Part shown: positions 10,797-23,532 of the stretch, in pieces | How positions within the stretch are numbered: the first letter of the stretch is position 1 | How the letters are laid out: each line of letters begins with the position of its first letter | Source: Thinopyrum elongatum | Lineage: Eukaryota; Streptophyta; Magnoliopsida; Poales; Poaceae | Direction: 5' to 3' | DNA length: 64,000 nucleotides | Assembly: GCA_011799875.1 (NCBI GenBank) | Contig: CM022299.1 | Location: forward strand, 211,488,070-211,552,069 | Translations under genes and position numbers: made by a program | The notes under the pieces: generated by a model | What the model was told of the DNA's origin: nothing | Databases searched by the model: none | Seen by the model: only the letters and a program-made list of their open reading frames with translations

Positions 10797-13700
10797 TGTA
10801 ACACCCCATGTATTAAGCTACAGTAATCACCCTTTTGATTATGCCATGTCATCATGATCAGCAGTGCTTAAACATCAATTGGATCATATCTCTTTTCAAT
10901 TTAAATTCAAAATGGAAAATTCAAACTTAAGTGAAACTAAAAGTTGTTCAAATTGGAAAACAAAAATGTGTATCATGTTGCAAATTCCCATAGCATTCAT
11001 GAAAATGATTGCAACATTTATTGGAATTGTAAAAGGACTCAAACAACAAGAAACAGCAGCAAAATAGCACTATTTAATCCTTTTTCAATTAAATAAAATC
11101 CAAACAAAAAGATATGGACACCAAACCAATTTCTAGCAGTGACTAATTTTGCATTGTTAATATTTGGACCAGTCTCATATTTTACAAAAGTCATTTGTTA
11201 TAAAAACAAAAGATAAAAGACAAACAAAACAGAAAAGAAAAAGGAAAATAGAAAAGGGAGAAGAAGCCCACTATGCCCGGACCGCAAGTGCACAGTGCGG
11301 CCCAGCCCGCCTAGCTCCTCCCCCCACCTCTCGCCACTGCTCACCGCGCCTCGCTGTCGAACAGCTAGCGCGCGCACGCCCGGCCCCCCTGGCCCCCCTC
11401 CTTGCGGTCGACAGTGGCCTCGCCTCGCCGGGGAGGATAAAGAGCATCTCCCGCGTCCCCCGGCTTTCCCTCGCTCACTCTCTCTCGCTCTCCCTCGCCT
11501 CCCCATCTCACTCGAGCACCACCACCGCCATGGCTCCGGCGTAGCCACGGCCACCGTGCCCCGTTCGCCTCCCCGCCGTGTCCAACATGCTCGCCGTCAT
11601 CCCCTCCTTCGACTACGCCGACAAACCGAAGACGAGGGCCACCGCAGTGCCTCCCCGAGCCTTCTTCCTCCTTGGATCGCCGCCGCATGCTGTCGCCGAT
11701 TCCGGCGACCTCGAGCTACCCCGAGCCCACTGCCCTTTCCCTACGGCTCGCTGTGAGCACCCCGTCCTCCTCCCTCTCTCCCTGCGCTCTCCCCGTAGCC
11801 GTAGACGCCGCCCCCTTCTTGCCCGAACGCACCGCCGCGGAGCACGTCACCGGCGTGTCGTCGGTGACCAAAGGGCCCGGTGCCCGTGCCCAGTGTACTC
11901 CCCGCATCGCGTAGGGCCTCGCGCGCTATTTGTTAGCTCGCCCGCGCGTTGATTCGCTGTTCCCGAGCCGCACCCGAAGCCGCCGCCGCCCATCATCGTC
12001 GTGCTGCTCTGTCCCGGCCTCCCTTGCCGCCGTGCACCCCACCACTGGACGCGGCTCTGCCTGCTCGTTCCAAAGAGCTAAAGAGCGTGCGAAATGGTGC
12101 CCCATAGCTCGATTCCAGGCTCGCCGTAGTTGAGCCACCGCGTCGGGGCTCACCGGCGCACTCCGGCGGCCGGCGCTGACCAGGCGCCCACGTGGCAGCC
12201 GCGGGCCCCGCCCTGTGCCGCTGACCGATGGGCCCCACTGCCCATTTGACCCGAAAAGCGCTGCTGACTGGGCTGGCCGTGTCACTGACACACGAGCCCC
12301 ACCACTTAAATGTTTTAAAATAAATAAATAATAAAACTGTTAATTAATTAATTAGTTAATTAAATGCTAATCTGTCACTGACTAATGGGGCCCACACCTA
12401 ATTAATCTGTAATTAGTTTAAATAAAACCTAATTAACCTAACAGAGGCTGACATGTGGGCCCCACATGATAGGTTTGACTCTGGTCAACTAGAGTTGACC
12501 TGCTGACGTCATCTTGAGGTCATGCTGACGTCACCCTGTACTGTTCTGGATAATGTTGATTTAATTAAATCCAGAAATTCTAGAAATTAATAAAAACTTT
12601 AGAAAATCATATCTTTTAATCCGTAACTCCGATGAAAATAATTTATATATGAAAGTTGATCAGAAAAATCCCACGAATCCGAATATGCCCTTCTTTCATC
12701 TGTCACATGCTTCTAGCATGATGAACATGGAACTTCCCTCTTCGGATCATCTGTCCGATAAATCCAAAGACCCAGGAAATATCGTCAGATATTCTCCCGC
12801 TCCGTCTGATACGTGTAGTACTGTGTTAGATCACCTCTGTCACCGCATATTGCCATGTTATGCTTTGTGCTGCACTTGTTTGCTCTGTATTTATTGTTTC
12901 CTCCCCCTCTTCTCTCTCGTTAGACCCCGACACCGATGTCATCCGCGAGACTGACGCAGCTCAGGTGCCCAACGACACCGTTGACAACCTTGCCTGTGCC
13001 AGAGCAACCAGGCAAGCACCCCCCTTTTTGAGCATACTGATATCGCCTATTCTTTCCCTCTCATGCTTGCATTAGAAATGCTGCTGCTACTGCTTTATCT
13101 ATTCTGATGCATAGCCTGTTTATTGTAACCTGCTATTGATACCTTACCTGCTTGTCCTAAACTTCTTAGTATAGGCTGGGTAGAGACCTATCAGTGACCC
13201 CACTTATCCCGACTGCCCCGCTGGCTTATTAGAAGACCTGATCAACGGGATCGAAGACCAGGCCCCGGCACCACACATCACCCCCCTTAGTTGTAACGAC
13301 ACTGCAGCGTTACTATTGAGTGCCGAGGGTGATACCTCATGTAGCACTTCTGATGTTAACTCTGTAGAGTAGCTAATCGGTCGTGGTCATCAAGGGTGAT
13401 TCCTCCTTCACCACTTCCGATAACGAAGCCGTCATACAAACACCTTAAGTGTGAACCCAGCGAGGGTGATTCCTCCGAGTTCACCTTAACAGATACATCG
13501 AGTAGGAATCCAATGAGGGTGATACCTCGGATTCCCCTGATGATATGGACACACAGATACTTGGACTGTACTATTGTTACTTGGAAAGGCGGGTCAACCC
13601 TGAGGGGTACCCGCGTGTGATGTGAAGACGGGTTGCCTGGATGGTGCCCGAGTGATGAATACGAGGCGTGGCCGGGCATTCTTGGCCCTTGCCGCAAGTC

Positions 13701-15005
13701 CTCGAGACGGGGCGACGGGGTCACATCTTTCGTGAGTCTCTGCTCGTTACCACAACCCCAAGGTACTAACGGTTTAGATATCTGATTCGAGTGGGCCTCT
13801 GGCCCGATAGCACTAACCATCACGCGGGAATAAATATGGGTACTCTGCATCGTGGTATCAGCCGAAAGCTTTGTCAGACGTCCAGTTCAGCATTGCGGCC
13901 GGGTCGGATCGTGCCGTTGGTGCTGGTATCCACCCTGCTCGCAACGACCCGGAGTGCACAGGGCGATGGCCCAAGACCCCTGAGCGCTTAGGATGTAGAC
14001 CGGCGGGGACCTCTCTGCTTAGCTCTAGGTAGGGCTCCGGTGTGTCGTTTGGCCGAGGCCGGGCATGACCCAGAAAGTGTGTCCGGCCGGAGTTAAGCGA
14101 GTGTGGTGGGTAAGTTGGTGCACCCCTGCAGGGAAGAACTAATCTATGCATAGCCGAATCCTCGGTAACGAACACTCGGAGTTGTATCCCAATCGATACA
14201 ATTTAGAACATATTGAGGAGATGAGATATGGATACTATGGCTCTGGGATTACTTTCTCGCAGGGAGTCAAGAAAGGATCTCTGGCCGAGGTTGATGGCAG
14301 TATGGCTCTGGGATTGCTTTCTCGCAGGGAGTCGAGAAAGGATCTCTGGGTGAGGTTGAGACTTAATGATACTACTACTGATACGGTACTAATCTACACT
14401 CTTCTAATGCTGCAAGACCTCTGAAGATGCTAGTCTACGATAGGACTAGGCCTTCTCTCTATTCTGGCATTTCTGCAGCCCAGTCCACATATACAGCCTT
14501 CCTTTGATAATGTTGCATATGTAGTGTAGATCCTTGCTTGTTGAGTACTTCGGATGAGTACTCACGGTTGCTTTTCTTTATTTTTCCGCCATATCCCGTT
14601 GATGCAACCAGATGACGGAGCCCCGGTTACAGCGGCCCCGCCGACGATCGCTACTGCTACCCCGAGGATGGATACTACTACAAGCTTTCCGACAACCAGG
14701 AGTAGGTTAGGAGGGTCCCAGGCAGGAGGCCTGCGCCTTTCGATCATAGTGTTTTCTTTTGTCCCGCCTTTTAAGGGCCTTTCTGCGTTTTCTTTTATAT
14801 CTGTACTCAGATATCTGATGCTTCCGCTGACGCTTGTATGCGAGCTTATGTATTCGAGCCCTTGAGGCCCCTGGCTTGTAATATAAAGCTTGTATGACTT
14901 TATTTATGTTTAGAGTTGTGTTGTGATATCTTCCTGTGAGTCCTTAGGCTTGATCGTGTGCATTTGCGTGTATGATTAGTGCACGATTAAGCCGGGGGCG
15001 TCATA
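10797..15005 (+). repeat. Element X 3' LTR
   Basis: 4,209-bp LTR starting TGTAACACCC. The end reads GTCATA where the 5' LTR has GTCACA, so the terminal CA has mutated to TA. The target duplication GTGCA follows at 15006-15010. It is colinear with 1615-5814, including the four-copy motif and the 65-bp duplication. Confidence 0.93.
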
Positions 15006-15010
15006 GTGCA

Positions 15011-15446
15011 CATGTGAGCCACTAGCTCACAGGGTGCGCCATGTGGGCTTGTGGGTCCCATAGGAATCCACTCACTTATCCCAGCCGCCCACTCCCTTCT
15101 TCTTCCTCCATAAAAAATCACTTGCTTGCTCAAACCCATGTTCTTGCTCATTTGACTGCAATTTTCAATCTCCTTTCTTGGAACTCCGTTTCTGAAACTA
15201 TTTTGGGAGATTGTTCTTCGGTATGTGACTCCTCCAATGGTCCAATTAGTTTTCATTCTAGTGCTTTGTATATTGCAAGTTTTTGCTGCTATGGTGACCT
15301 TGTTCTTAAGCTTGCATGTCAAATTTATATGGTCCAAAGTAGTTTTGATGCATGATATAGCCTCTAGATGCTTATGGGAGTAGTTGCTATCAATTTTTTT
15401 GAGTTTGGTTCACTTTTATTTTGAGTCACTAAAAATTTCAGAAAAA
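15011..15446 (+). other. Element A spacer, right part
   Basis: Continuation of element A's non-coding spacer after the X insertion. It matches the reverse complement of element C on both sides of C's solo LTR (36305-36420 and 27760-28060), including AATTTCAGAAAA just before the second ORF. No gene is apparent; an open frame at 15041-15355 is interrupted in the C copy and is not believed. Confidence 0.75.
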
Positions 15447-16484
15447 ATGTTTAGGAAAATGTTCCAAGGTGGTTCCTCGAGCAAGAGCTCTCCGAGGCTT
15501 GCTATACGTGAGCCAGACCTCGAACCCCCACTGGAAGCCCTGGTGCGACCATGTGAATGACCGTCGAAATTTTTCATGATTCATGCCGGCATTAAGGAGG
15601 AGTTTGACATGTACTTGCATAATGCTGGATTGACGAAATTTGTATCAGATAAGTGCTCATAGTTCTACAACCTCACTGATACTTTTGTGCGGAAATTTAC
15701 CTATGTGCCTCATTGAAATTCTCATGCTGTCATATTTAACTTATATGAAAATCCCTTTCGCTTAGACCTCGAGGAGTTTTGTGAAGCATGTAAAATTCCC
15801 TATTGGGGGATATGCACTGAACCTCATAAATCTGATTGCAATGAATTCTTGTTGAAGATAACTAGGGGAGAAACTAGAGGCATAACACAAGCTACTATAG
15901 GAAGCATCCATTTTCCTGCTATATATTATTTTGCTCTATTCATAGGAAGATGCACAAATGGTTAACAGGACCCTAGTCATCTTTGTGCCCCTGATTTGAG
16001 CATTCTTAAGAGTGCTATGTTGAGTGATAGACAATGTAACATGGGGGTTACTATTGCATGCCGTTTACACAACAATGCCTTAGTGGGTGATTTCTTTGGT
16101 GGAATTTATGCCACTCGCTTAGCCGCTCATCTAGGGGTACCCATTAAAGAAAATGACACCATGTTGCCACCTAGTTTTCTGGATTATGATGCTATGGTAC
16201 ACCACCAGTTCCTTGGGAGGGATGTCCCTCCGCTCAGATATAGGCTAATCTTTAACAGTCGTCGTGTCTTCCACATTATTACTTTGCCTGCTCCTTCCTT
16301 CTTTAATTTCCAAGAAAAACATAGACACTTCATATTTGAGGAGGAGGTTGAGGAGTACAAGAGGGCGGTAGAGACCACTCGCCTTGAGGAGGCAGCACGC
16401 CAAGCGGTGGCGGCTACATGTCAGTACAACCCAAGCTTCGACTACGAGTATTACCTGGCTACCACGGACCATAGACCAACTTAG
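15447..16484 (+). pseudogene. Element A second ORF (Athila ORF1-like / plant transposon protein), with stops
   Basis: A single frame from ATG 15447 to TAG 16482-16484 (346 codons) broken by four in-frame stops before 15970. Recognisable parts are FNLYENPFRLDLEEFCEACK (about 15735-15795), FALFIGRCTNG, and the open C-terminal part from 15996 with LVGDFFGGIYATRLAAHLGVP and a charged, helix-prone end (EEEVEEYKRAVETTRLEEAARQ). I recall this type from Athila-related and other plant elements, where it is annotated as ORF1 or putative plant transposon protein; its role is unknown. Sister copy: 26958-27618 on the minus strand. It could be a gag-like structural protein. Function is not claimed. Confidence 0.65.
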
Positions 16485-18599
16485 GCCAAAAGCCTAAGCT
16501 TGGGGGAGTACGTATCTGTCATCGACATTCATTCATGTACCACACATTTCATTCCAGTTGTCGGTGTTCATCCTTTTTCATTATATATCCATGTTAGTTT
16601 TATTTTCACTTTCTTCTTGTGTGTTTGAAAAACTTTGAAAATCCAAAAATATTTCTCGCTTCTTTTTGGTTTTTCATTCCTGTTTAGTAGTTTGTAGTAT
16701 TAAAAGAAAACCCCAAAGATTTCTTGTTCTTCTTTTACTTGTTGGGAGTTTCCCGTGTAAATAGTTTTTCTCATTTTTGTTTTCCTTTAACTTGCTTTTC
16801 TCAGGAAAAACAAAAACTCCAAAAAAAAACTATATGTTTCTCTGAATTTCTTATCTTTCCTTTGGGTTGTCGTGAGGAGAAGACCACGATGAACATGTTG
16901 AGTGGCTCTCACATGCATTATTGTTGATCTAACAAAGAGCCCAAATTACCTTGTCTTCTCCTCTGAATAAAATGTTTGCAGATTCCAGCTTAGTCCACGA
17001 CACACTTGCACTATTATTATTTTCATATCATTCGGTCGTGCAAGTGAAAGGCAACAATGACGATGATTCGATGAAGTGATTGAGGTGAAGAAAAGCTGGT
17101 ATGAACTCCTCTTGTTTTTGTCTTTATAAATATATTTAGCTCATTGCTCTTGATTCAGTATTATTATGAGTAAACATGTTTGTGATGACAATTAGAGATT
17201 ATAGTTGCTCATGCCATGCTTAATTAGCTAGGAGTGGATAATGATTTATCTTGAGTGTCAACATGGATTAAAATGGTTATGATGTAATATGATAATATGG
17301 TATTTCCCTCTAAATGATTCGAGAGGCTTGACTTGGCACATGTTCACACATGTAGTTGATTCAAAACTAACATAGCCTCCATGATATTTATGTTCATGGT
17401 GTTTGATATCCTACTCATGCTCGTATTGAATGTAAATTATTCTCAATGCATGTTTATGTCCATTTTTGCTCCCTGGCTGGTCGCTTCTCAATCTATTTGC
17501 TAGCCTTCGCCTATACTAAGCGGGAATACTGCTTGTGCATCCAAATCCTTAAACCCAAGGTTGTTTCAGATGATTCCACTATATCTACCTATATGAGGTA
17601 TTACCCTGTCGTTCCAAGTAAAATTGCATTTGCCACCTCTAAATATACAAATGAACATCTGTTTTGTGTGTTGTACCGCTCATGGAGCGACAAGGGGCAG
17701 TCAGTATCTTCCATGCTAAGCGAGTTATTCTCATGATGAGTGTTTATTCACTTGTCCTTGCATGAGAGGGGCTGGTAATCGGGATGCCCAATACAATGAT
17801 TAAAATTGCAAAAATAATAAAACAAACTCCCTCGGAAAGTTGTTGGTATGGAGGGCACCCGAGGATTCGGCTAGCCAGGCTTGTGTCTGTTGGTGGAGGG
17901 GGAGTAAACATTACTTTTCCTGTTTGGGAACCGCCGCTAATTTATTTAGCATGGAAGATATTGAAAAATCTCGATCATGACATTGACAGGAAAGGCATAC
18001 CTCCCAAAAATATATTTATCTCTGTTTTAAGCTTTGAGCTATGGCACCTCTGCAAATCCCTGCTTTCCTCTGCGAAGGGCCTATCCATTTACTTTTATGT
18101 TATTTTACTTTTAATGTTGAGTCAGCACCCTCTCATTTAAGCACCAATTGGGGAGCACTATTGTCATTCCTATGCATTGAGTATAGTTCATGTTGAGTGT
18201 GACATGACTGGATCTTTTATACCATGAATTACAATGTTTAGTCGTTGCTTGAACTTCAGAGGTGCTCTGCATTTATGTTTTGTGGTCTCGGAAAGGGCTA
18301 GCGAGATACCATGCTATCATATTGTATCATGATTGTTTTGAAAAATTGTTGGTATCCGAGATATCTTATTATTGCTCGCTAGTTGGTTATGTCATTGGGA
18401 TGAATAAATGTGAGACCTAAATGTTATCATGAATATGGTTAGTTCATAATCCTTGCTGAAAACTTGAACTTTAGTTAAACATGTTTACAACAACAAGAAC
18501 AAAAAGAGTTTGTAAAAGTTTTTCTTTATAACTTTCAGTTTGTCAACTGAATTTCTTGAGGACAAGCAATGAGTTAAGCTTGGGGAGGGGGGGGGGGGT
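16485..18599 (+). other. Element A non-coding tail and purine tract
   Basis: About 2.1 kb after the second ORF without a credible gene. It contains a CTCTGCGAAGGGCCTA stretch near 18068, also found on the minus strand of element B near 21225, so unrelated-looking families share this tail module. The tract ends AAGCTTGGGGAGGGGGGGGGG just before the LTR and is the polypurine tract; upstream TTCTTGAGGACAAGCAATGAG has counterparts beside the LTRs of B and D. Confidence 0.7.
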
Positions 18600-20250
18600 T
18601 GATACGTTCCAAACGTATCTACTTTTCCAAATGCTTTTGCTCTTGTTTTGGACTCTAATTTGCATGATTTGAATGGAATTAACCCGGACTGACGCTATTT
18701 TCAGCAGAATTTTCATGGTGTTGTTTTTGTGCAGAAATAGAAGTTCTCAGTTTGAGCTGAAAATTTACGGAGAATTATTTCAGAATATATAAAAAATACT
18801 GGCGTAAGAAACTACCAGAGGAGGGCCACCAGGGCACCACAAGCCTAGGGGGCGCCCCATTGGGGCGCGCCCTACAGGCTTGTGGGCCCCTTGCAACCCC
18901 CGCAACCCTAACTCCAACTCCATAAATACCTATTCACCAATAAAAAAAAATCAAGGAGAAGGAATCATCAAGTTTTACGATATGAAGCCGTCGCCACCTC
19001 TTGTTCTTCACCAGGAGGGCTGATCTGGAGACCGTTCTAAGCTTCGGAGTGGGGGATTCGATGCCGTTGATGTCTACTACACAACTTGTTCTTGTAAACT
19101 CGTGTTGGGCCTCCAAGCGCAGAGTTTTGTAGGACAGTAGCAAATTTCCCTCAAGTGGATGACCTAAGGTTTATCAATCCGTGGGAGGCGTAGGATGAAG
19201 ATGGTCTCTCTCAAACAACCCTGCAACCAAATAATAAAAAGTTTCTTGTGTCCCCAACACACCAAATACAATGGAAAATTGTATAGGTGCACTAGTTCGG
19301 CGAAGAGATGGTGATAAAAATGTAGTAACAATAGTAGATATTGATTTTTGTAATAGGAACAATAAAAAAAGGCAAGGTAGCAAGTAACAAAAGTGAGCAC
19401 AAATGGTATTGCAATGCTTGAAAATGAGGCCTAGGGTCCATACTTTCGCTAGTGCAATCTCTCAACAATGCTAATATAATTGGATCATATAACCATCCCT
19501 CAACGTGCGATGAAGAATCACTCCAAAGTTCCTATCTAGCGGAGAACATAAGAATAAATTGTTTGTAGGGTACGAAACCACCTCAAAGCTATTCTTTCCG
19601 ATCGATCTATCCAAGAGTTCATACTATAATAACACCAAAGCAAATTCAGATTCGTAATGCTCAATCCAACACAAAGAACCTCAAAGAGTGCCGCAAGATT
19701 TCTACCGGAGAAACAAAGACAAGAACATGCATCAACCCCTATGCATAGATTACCCCAATGTCTCCTCAGGAATCCGCGAGTTGAGTGCCAAAACATATAT
19801 CAACTGAATCAATATAATACCCCATTGTCTCCACGGGTATTCGTATGCAAGACATATAACAAGTGCTCTCAAATCCATAAAAGTATTCAATCCGATAAAA
19901 TGAAATCTCAAAGGGAAAACTCAATTCATCACAACAAGATAGAGAGGGGAAAACACCATATGATCCGACTATATTAACAAAGCCCGTGATACATCAAGAT
20001 TGTGCATCTCAAGAACTCGAGAGAGAGAGATTAAACACATAACTACTATTACGAACCCTTAGCCCCGAATGTGGACTACTCCCTCCTCATCGTGGTGGCC
20101 GCCGGGATGATGAAGATGGCCATCGGTGATGATCTCCCCCTACGGCAGGGTGCCGAAACGGGGTCTAGATTGGATCACATGGATACAGAGGCCTTGCGGC
20201 AGTGGAACTTCTGATCTAGGGTTACCCCGAGGGTTTTTGGAATATTTGAG

Positions 20251-20258
20251 AATTTATA
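20251..20258 (-). promoter_or_regulatory. TATA box in element B LTR
   Basis: TATAAATT on the minus strand within CCCTATAAATTCTCAAAT. The second LTR has the same box at 25655-25662. Its place in the middle of the LTR fits the U3/R boundary. Confidence 0.6.
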
Positions 20259-20293
20259 GGGCGAAGAGGGGGTGCGGGAGGCCACCGAAGTGG

Positions 20294-20347
20294 GCACAAC
20301 CCACCAGGGCGCGCCTGGGGGCCCAGGCGCGCCCTGGTGGGTTGTGC
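20294..20347. repeat. Perfect 26-bp inverted repeat in element B LTR
   Basis: Arms 20294-20319 and 20322-20347 are exact reverse complements separated by GG. The second LTR has the same structure near 25695-25750 but with several mismatches. On the element strand it sits just upstream of the TATA box. Confidence 0.93.
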
Positions 20348-20625
20348 CTCCCTCGGGGCACCCCCAGGTGCTGCTCTGGCCCATTGGATGTCTTATGTTC
20401 CATAAAAATTCCACAAAAAGTTTCGCGGTGTTTGGACTCCGTTTGATATTGATTTCCTGCGATGTAAAAAAAAGCAAAAAACAGCAACTGGCACTGGGCA
20501 CTAAGTCAATAGGTTAGTCCCAAAAAATGATATAAAGTTGCTATAAAATGATTGTAAAACATCCAAGAATGATAATATAAGAGCATGAATACTTCATAAA
20601 TTATAGATACGTTGGAGACGTATCA

Positions 20626-23532
20626 GCATCCCCAAGCTTAATTCGTACTCGTCCTCGAGTAGGTAAATGATAAAAGAAATAATTTATGAAGTGTGAATTC
20701 TAGCAAAGTGCATAAGTTTGATCAATGATAATTTCAATCACTTTCCCTAGCATCATAACAGCAACTCTTTCTCATAAAACTCATCATGACAAAGTAGCAA
20801 CCAATTCACATGTTAAGGTTCAAACAATGAATTCTCTTGAAACTCAACAACCTATATTCTTAGTCACCAAAAATTGCAATTCAACTTATTCAACAGAGTC
20901 TAAGTAAGAGCTCCACATACTCAACCATCATATAGTCTTCTATGATTGCTAACACTCACCGCATACACATGAGCAAAACGTTTCAACCGAACACATAGAA
21001 AGATAGGGGCTTATAATTTCGCCTCCCAACGTATTCACCTCAAGGGTGATGTCAACAATAATAACTCATGCTACCCATATCCAACTAGATATATGTGCTT
21101 AGATCTTTCCTCACCACATGATGCTTGCCAAAAGAGAAAAATAAAAAGGAATAGAGAGAAAAACTTTGACTCTTGCATGAAAGTAAATACATAAAAGTAA
21201 AAGGTAGGCCCTTCGCAGAGGGAAGCAGAGGTTGCCATGCGCTTTTTGTTTGTATGCTCAATCCCTTAGTGCAAAAGAACGTCATATTATATTGCCCCTT
21301 ATGATAGCAACCTTTATTATGCAGTCTGTCGCTTTTATTCTTTGCCATCACAAGTTCGTACAACGCTCAATTTTCTCTTACACTAAATGATCTAACACTT
21401 TTAGAAGCAATTTTTATTGCCTTATTGCACCGATGACAACTTACTTGAAGGATCTTACTCAATCCTTAGGTAGGTATGGTGGAGTCTTGAAAATAAGATT
21501 TGGGTTTAAGGGTTTTTTGATGCACAAGAAGTATCTCTACTTGGTGCAGAATTTTTGGCTAGCAAAGATGGGGGGCAAACACCACATGTTGAAGGATCTA
21601 TGACAATATAACTTCTATGCGAATATGAACAAACATAAATCATTACGTTGTCTTCCTTGTCCAACGTCAACAATTTTGGCATATAATATTTTGATAGGGG
21701 CTCACAATCACAAAATATTTCCAAGATAGTGTATTTGCATGTGAAAGTTCTCTTCCTTATAGTAATCATTCATGAATTGCTTGTATGACCAATATTGTGA
21801 TTGTCAAGCTTCAAAAGATTTCACTTTCTAAACCCAATGTGAAGCAACCACTAGGCATGATATGAACATATAAATTCAACTTCATGATATTTAATTCATT
21901 CAACAATTTACTCATAGAATATAAGTGAAGCACGAGAGTAAATGACAAACTACTCCAAAAAGATATAAGTGAAGATCAAGCGAGTAGTTAAGTAAAGAGG
22001 TAGCTAATTGAGGACTCTCTCTTATTTAAAAACTTTCAGATCTAAGTATTTTATTAAAACAGCAAGTAAAACAAAACAAAATGACATTCCAAGAAGAGCA
22101 CAACTCAAGTGAAGAAGCAAAAACTTAGGCTCAACTGATACTAACCGATAATTGTTGATGAAGAAAGGTGGGATGCCTACTGGGGCATCCCCAAGCTTAG
22201 ATGCTTGAGACTTCTTGAAATATTATCTTGGGGTGCCTTGGGCATCCCCAAGCTTGAGCTTTTGCGTCTCCTTAATTCCTTTTATATCACGGTTTCCCTA
22301 AATCTTAAAAATTTCATCTACACAAAACTCAACAAGAACTCGTGAGATAAGTTAGTATAAACCAATGCAAAAACCTTATCATTATCTACTGTAGCAAATC
22401 ACAAAAAAATATTATTCAACATTGCATACTAAATTCCTCTGCATATTTAATACTCCTATCCTTAAATAGAATCATTAAACAAGCAAACATAACAGCAATC
22501 TGCCAAAACAGTACAGTCTGTAAAGAATGCAAGAGTATCAATACTTCTTTGACTCCAAAAATTATGAAAATTTACCACACTGTAGAAAATTTATCAGAGC
22601 TTATTGTGCAGAAAGTTTCAACATTTTATCACATTCTGACTTTTCTCGGGAATTTTTGCAACATCGATAAACTTTCTGTTTTGAAACAGCAACTCATATA
22701 CTTACAAAATAAGCATGGTAAAGGCTATCCTTGACATTTTTATTGAAAGGAAAGATGCAAAACATTATTCTAAATAATAGTAAGCAAATCCTAACAAGAA
22801 AATGACACTCCAAGCAAAACACATATCATGTGACGAATAAAAATGTAGCTCCAAGTGAGGTTACCGATAATGTTGGAGACGAAAGAGGGGATGCCTTCCG
22901 AGGCATCCCCAAGCTTAGGGTCTTGTCACTCCTTATTCTCCTCCTATCGACATCTCACCCAAAACTTGAAAACTTCAATCACACAAAACTTAACGGAACT
23001 TCGTGAGATAGGTTAGTATGATAAAGAGCAAACCATTTCACTTTGGTACTGTCAAAGACAAGATTCATAATTGTTTCCACACAATGACTACTGTAGCATA
23101 TTATTTCCACAATTTATATTAAGCAATATAGCCATAGAAAGTAGAAAACAAGCAAATTGTGCATTGAAAACAGAATCTGTCAAAAACAGAACAGTACATA
23201 AAGATCTGAATTAAGGTCATACTTATGTAACTCCAGAAATTCTGAAAAATTAGGACAAGGTAGAAAATTTGTATACCCATAAAATGTAAAAAATTCAGAA
23301 TTTTTCCTCGTTCCAGTAAAAGACAGGAATTTCTGCACTAGACAAAAAAGTTTTGTTTTTGCACAGAATCAAGTCAACTATCATCCACACTATCCCAAAG
23401 GCTTTACTTGGCACTTTATTGAAATAAAAGCAATAAAACATGATTACTACAGTAGCATAACATGTGAACACAAAAAAACAGTAGGTAAAAGTGTTGGGTT
23501 GTCTCCCAACAAGCGCTTTTCTTTAATGCCTT
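20626..23532 (-). other. Element B non-coding internal region
   Basis: 2.9 kb without a credible gene. Beside the LTR the minus strand reads CTCGAGGACGAG...AAGCTTGGGGATGC, the purine tract. Three hairpin cassettes containing GGCATCCCCAAGCTT occur at 22170-22197, 22231-22254 and 22887-22917, and ATATAAGTGAAG repeats at about 21919 and 21962. Sequence around 21205-21230 matches element A's tail. Confidence 0.75.

Larger units (their letters stand above)
1615..15005 (+). mobile_element. Element X: complete chromovirus-type Gypsy LTR retrotransposon with 4.2-kb LTRs
   Basis: A full-length 13.4-kb element inserted in element A. It has two long LTRs (1615-5814 and 10797-15005) beginning TGTAACACCCC, a tRNA-initiator-Met primer site, gag-protease-RT-RNase H-integrase order, a C-terminal chromodomain-like tail, and a purine tract before the 3' LTR. 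The target duplication is GTGCA at 1610-1614 and 15006-15010. The domain order, integrase tail and very long LTRs fit the Tekay/Del group of plant chromoviruses. In a 600-base sample (3121-3720 versus the matching 3' LTR stretch) I counted 19 differences, about 3.2%. At the usual grass rate of 1.3e-8 per site per year this is near 1.2 million years. All coding parts are broken, so this copy can move only with help. Confidence 0.92.
19068..20625 (-). repeat. Element B LTR (3' LTR in element orientation)
   Basis: 1,558 bp, TGATGTCT...ACGTATCA. On the minus strand it starts TGATACGTCTCCAACGTATC. It contains a TATA box (20251-20258, minus) and a perfect inverted repeat with 26-bp arms at 20294-20319 and 20322-20347. 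Confidence 0.92.

Noticed and set aside
15041..15355. 104-codon frame in element A spacer
   Set aside because: Not maintained in the sister copy C, where the solo LTR and differences interrupt it; no motif.
20725..22734. Short plus-strand frames in element B interior
   Set aside because: They lie antisense to the element in AT-rich non-coding sequence, have no conserved counterpart in D and show no motifs.
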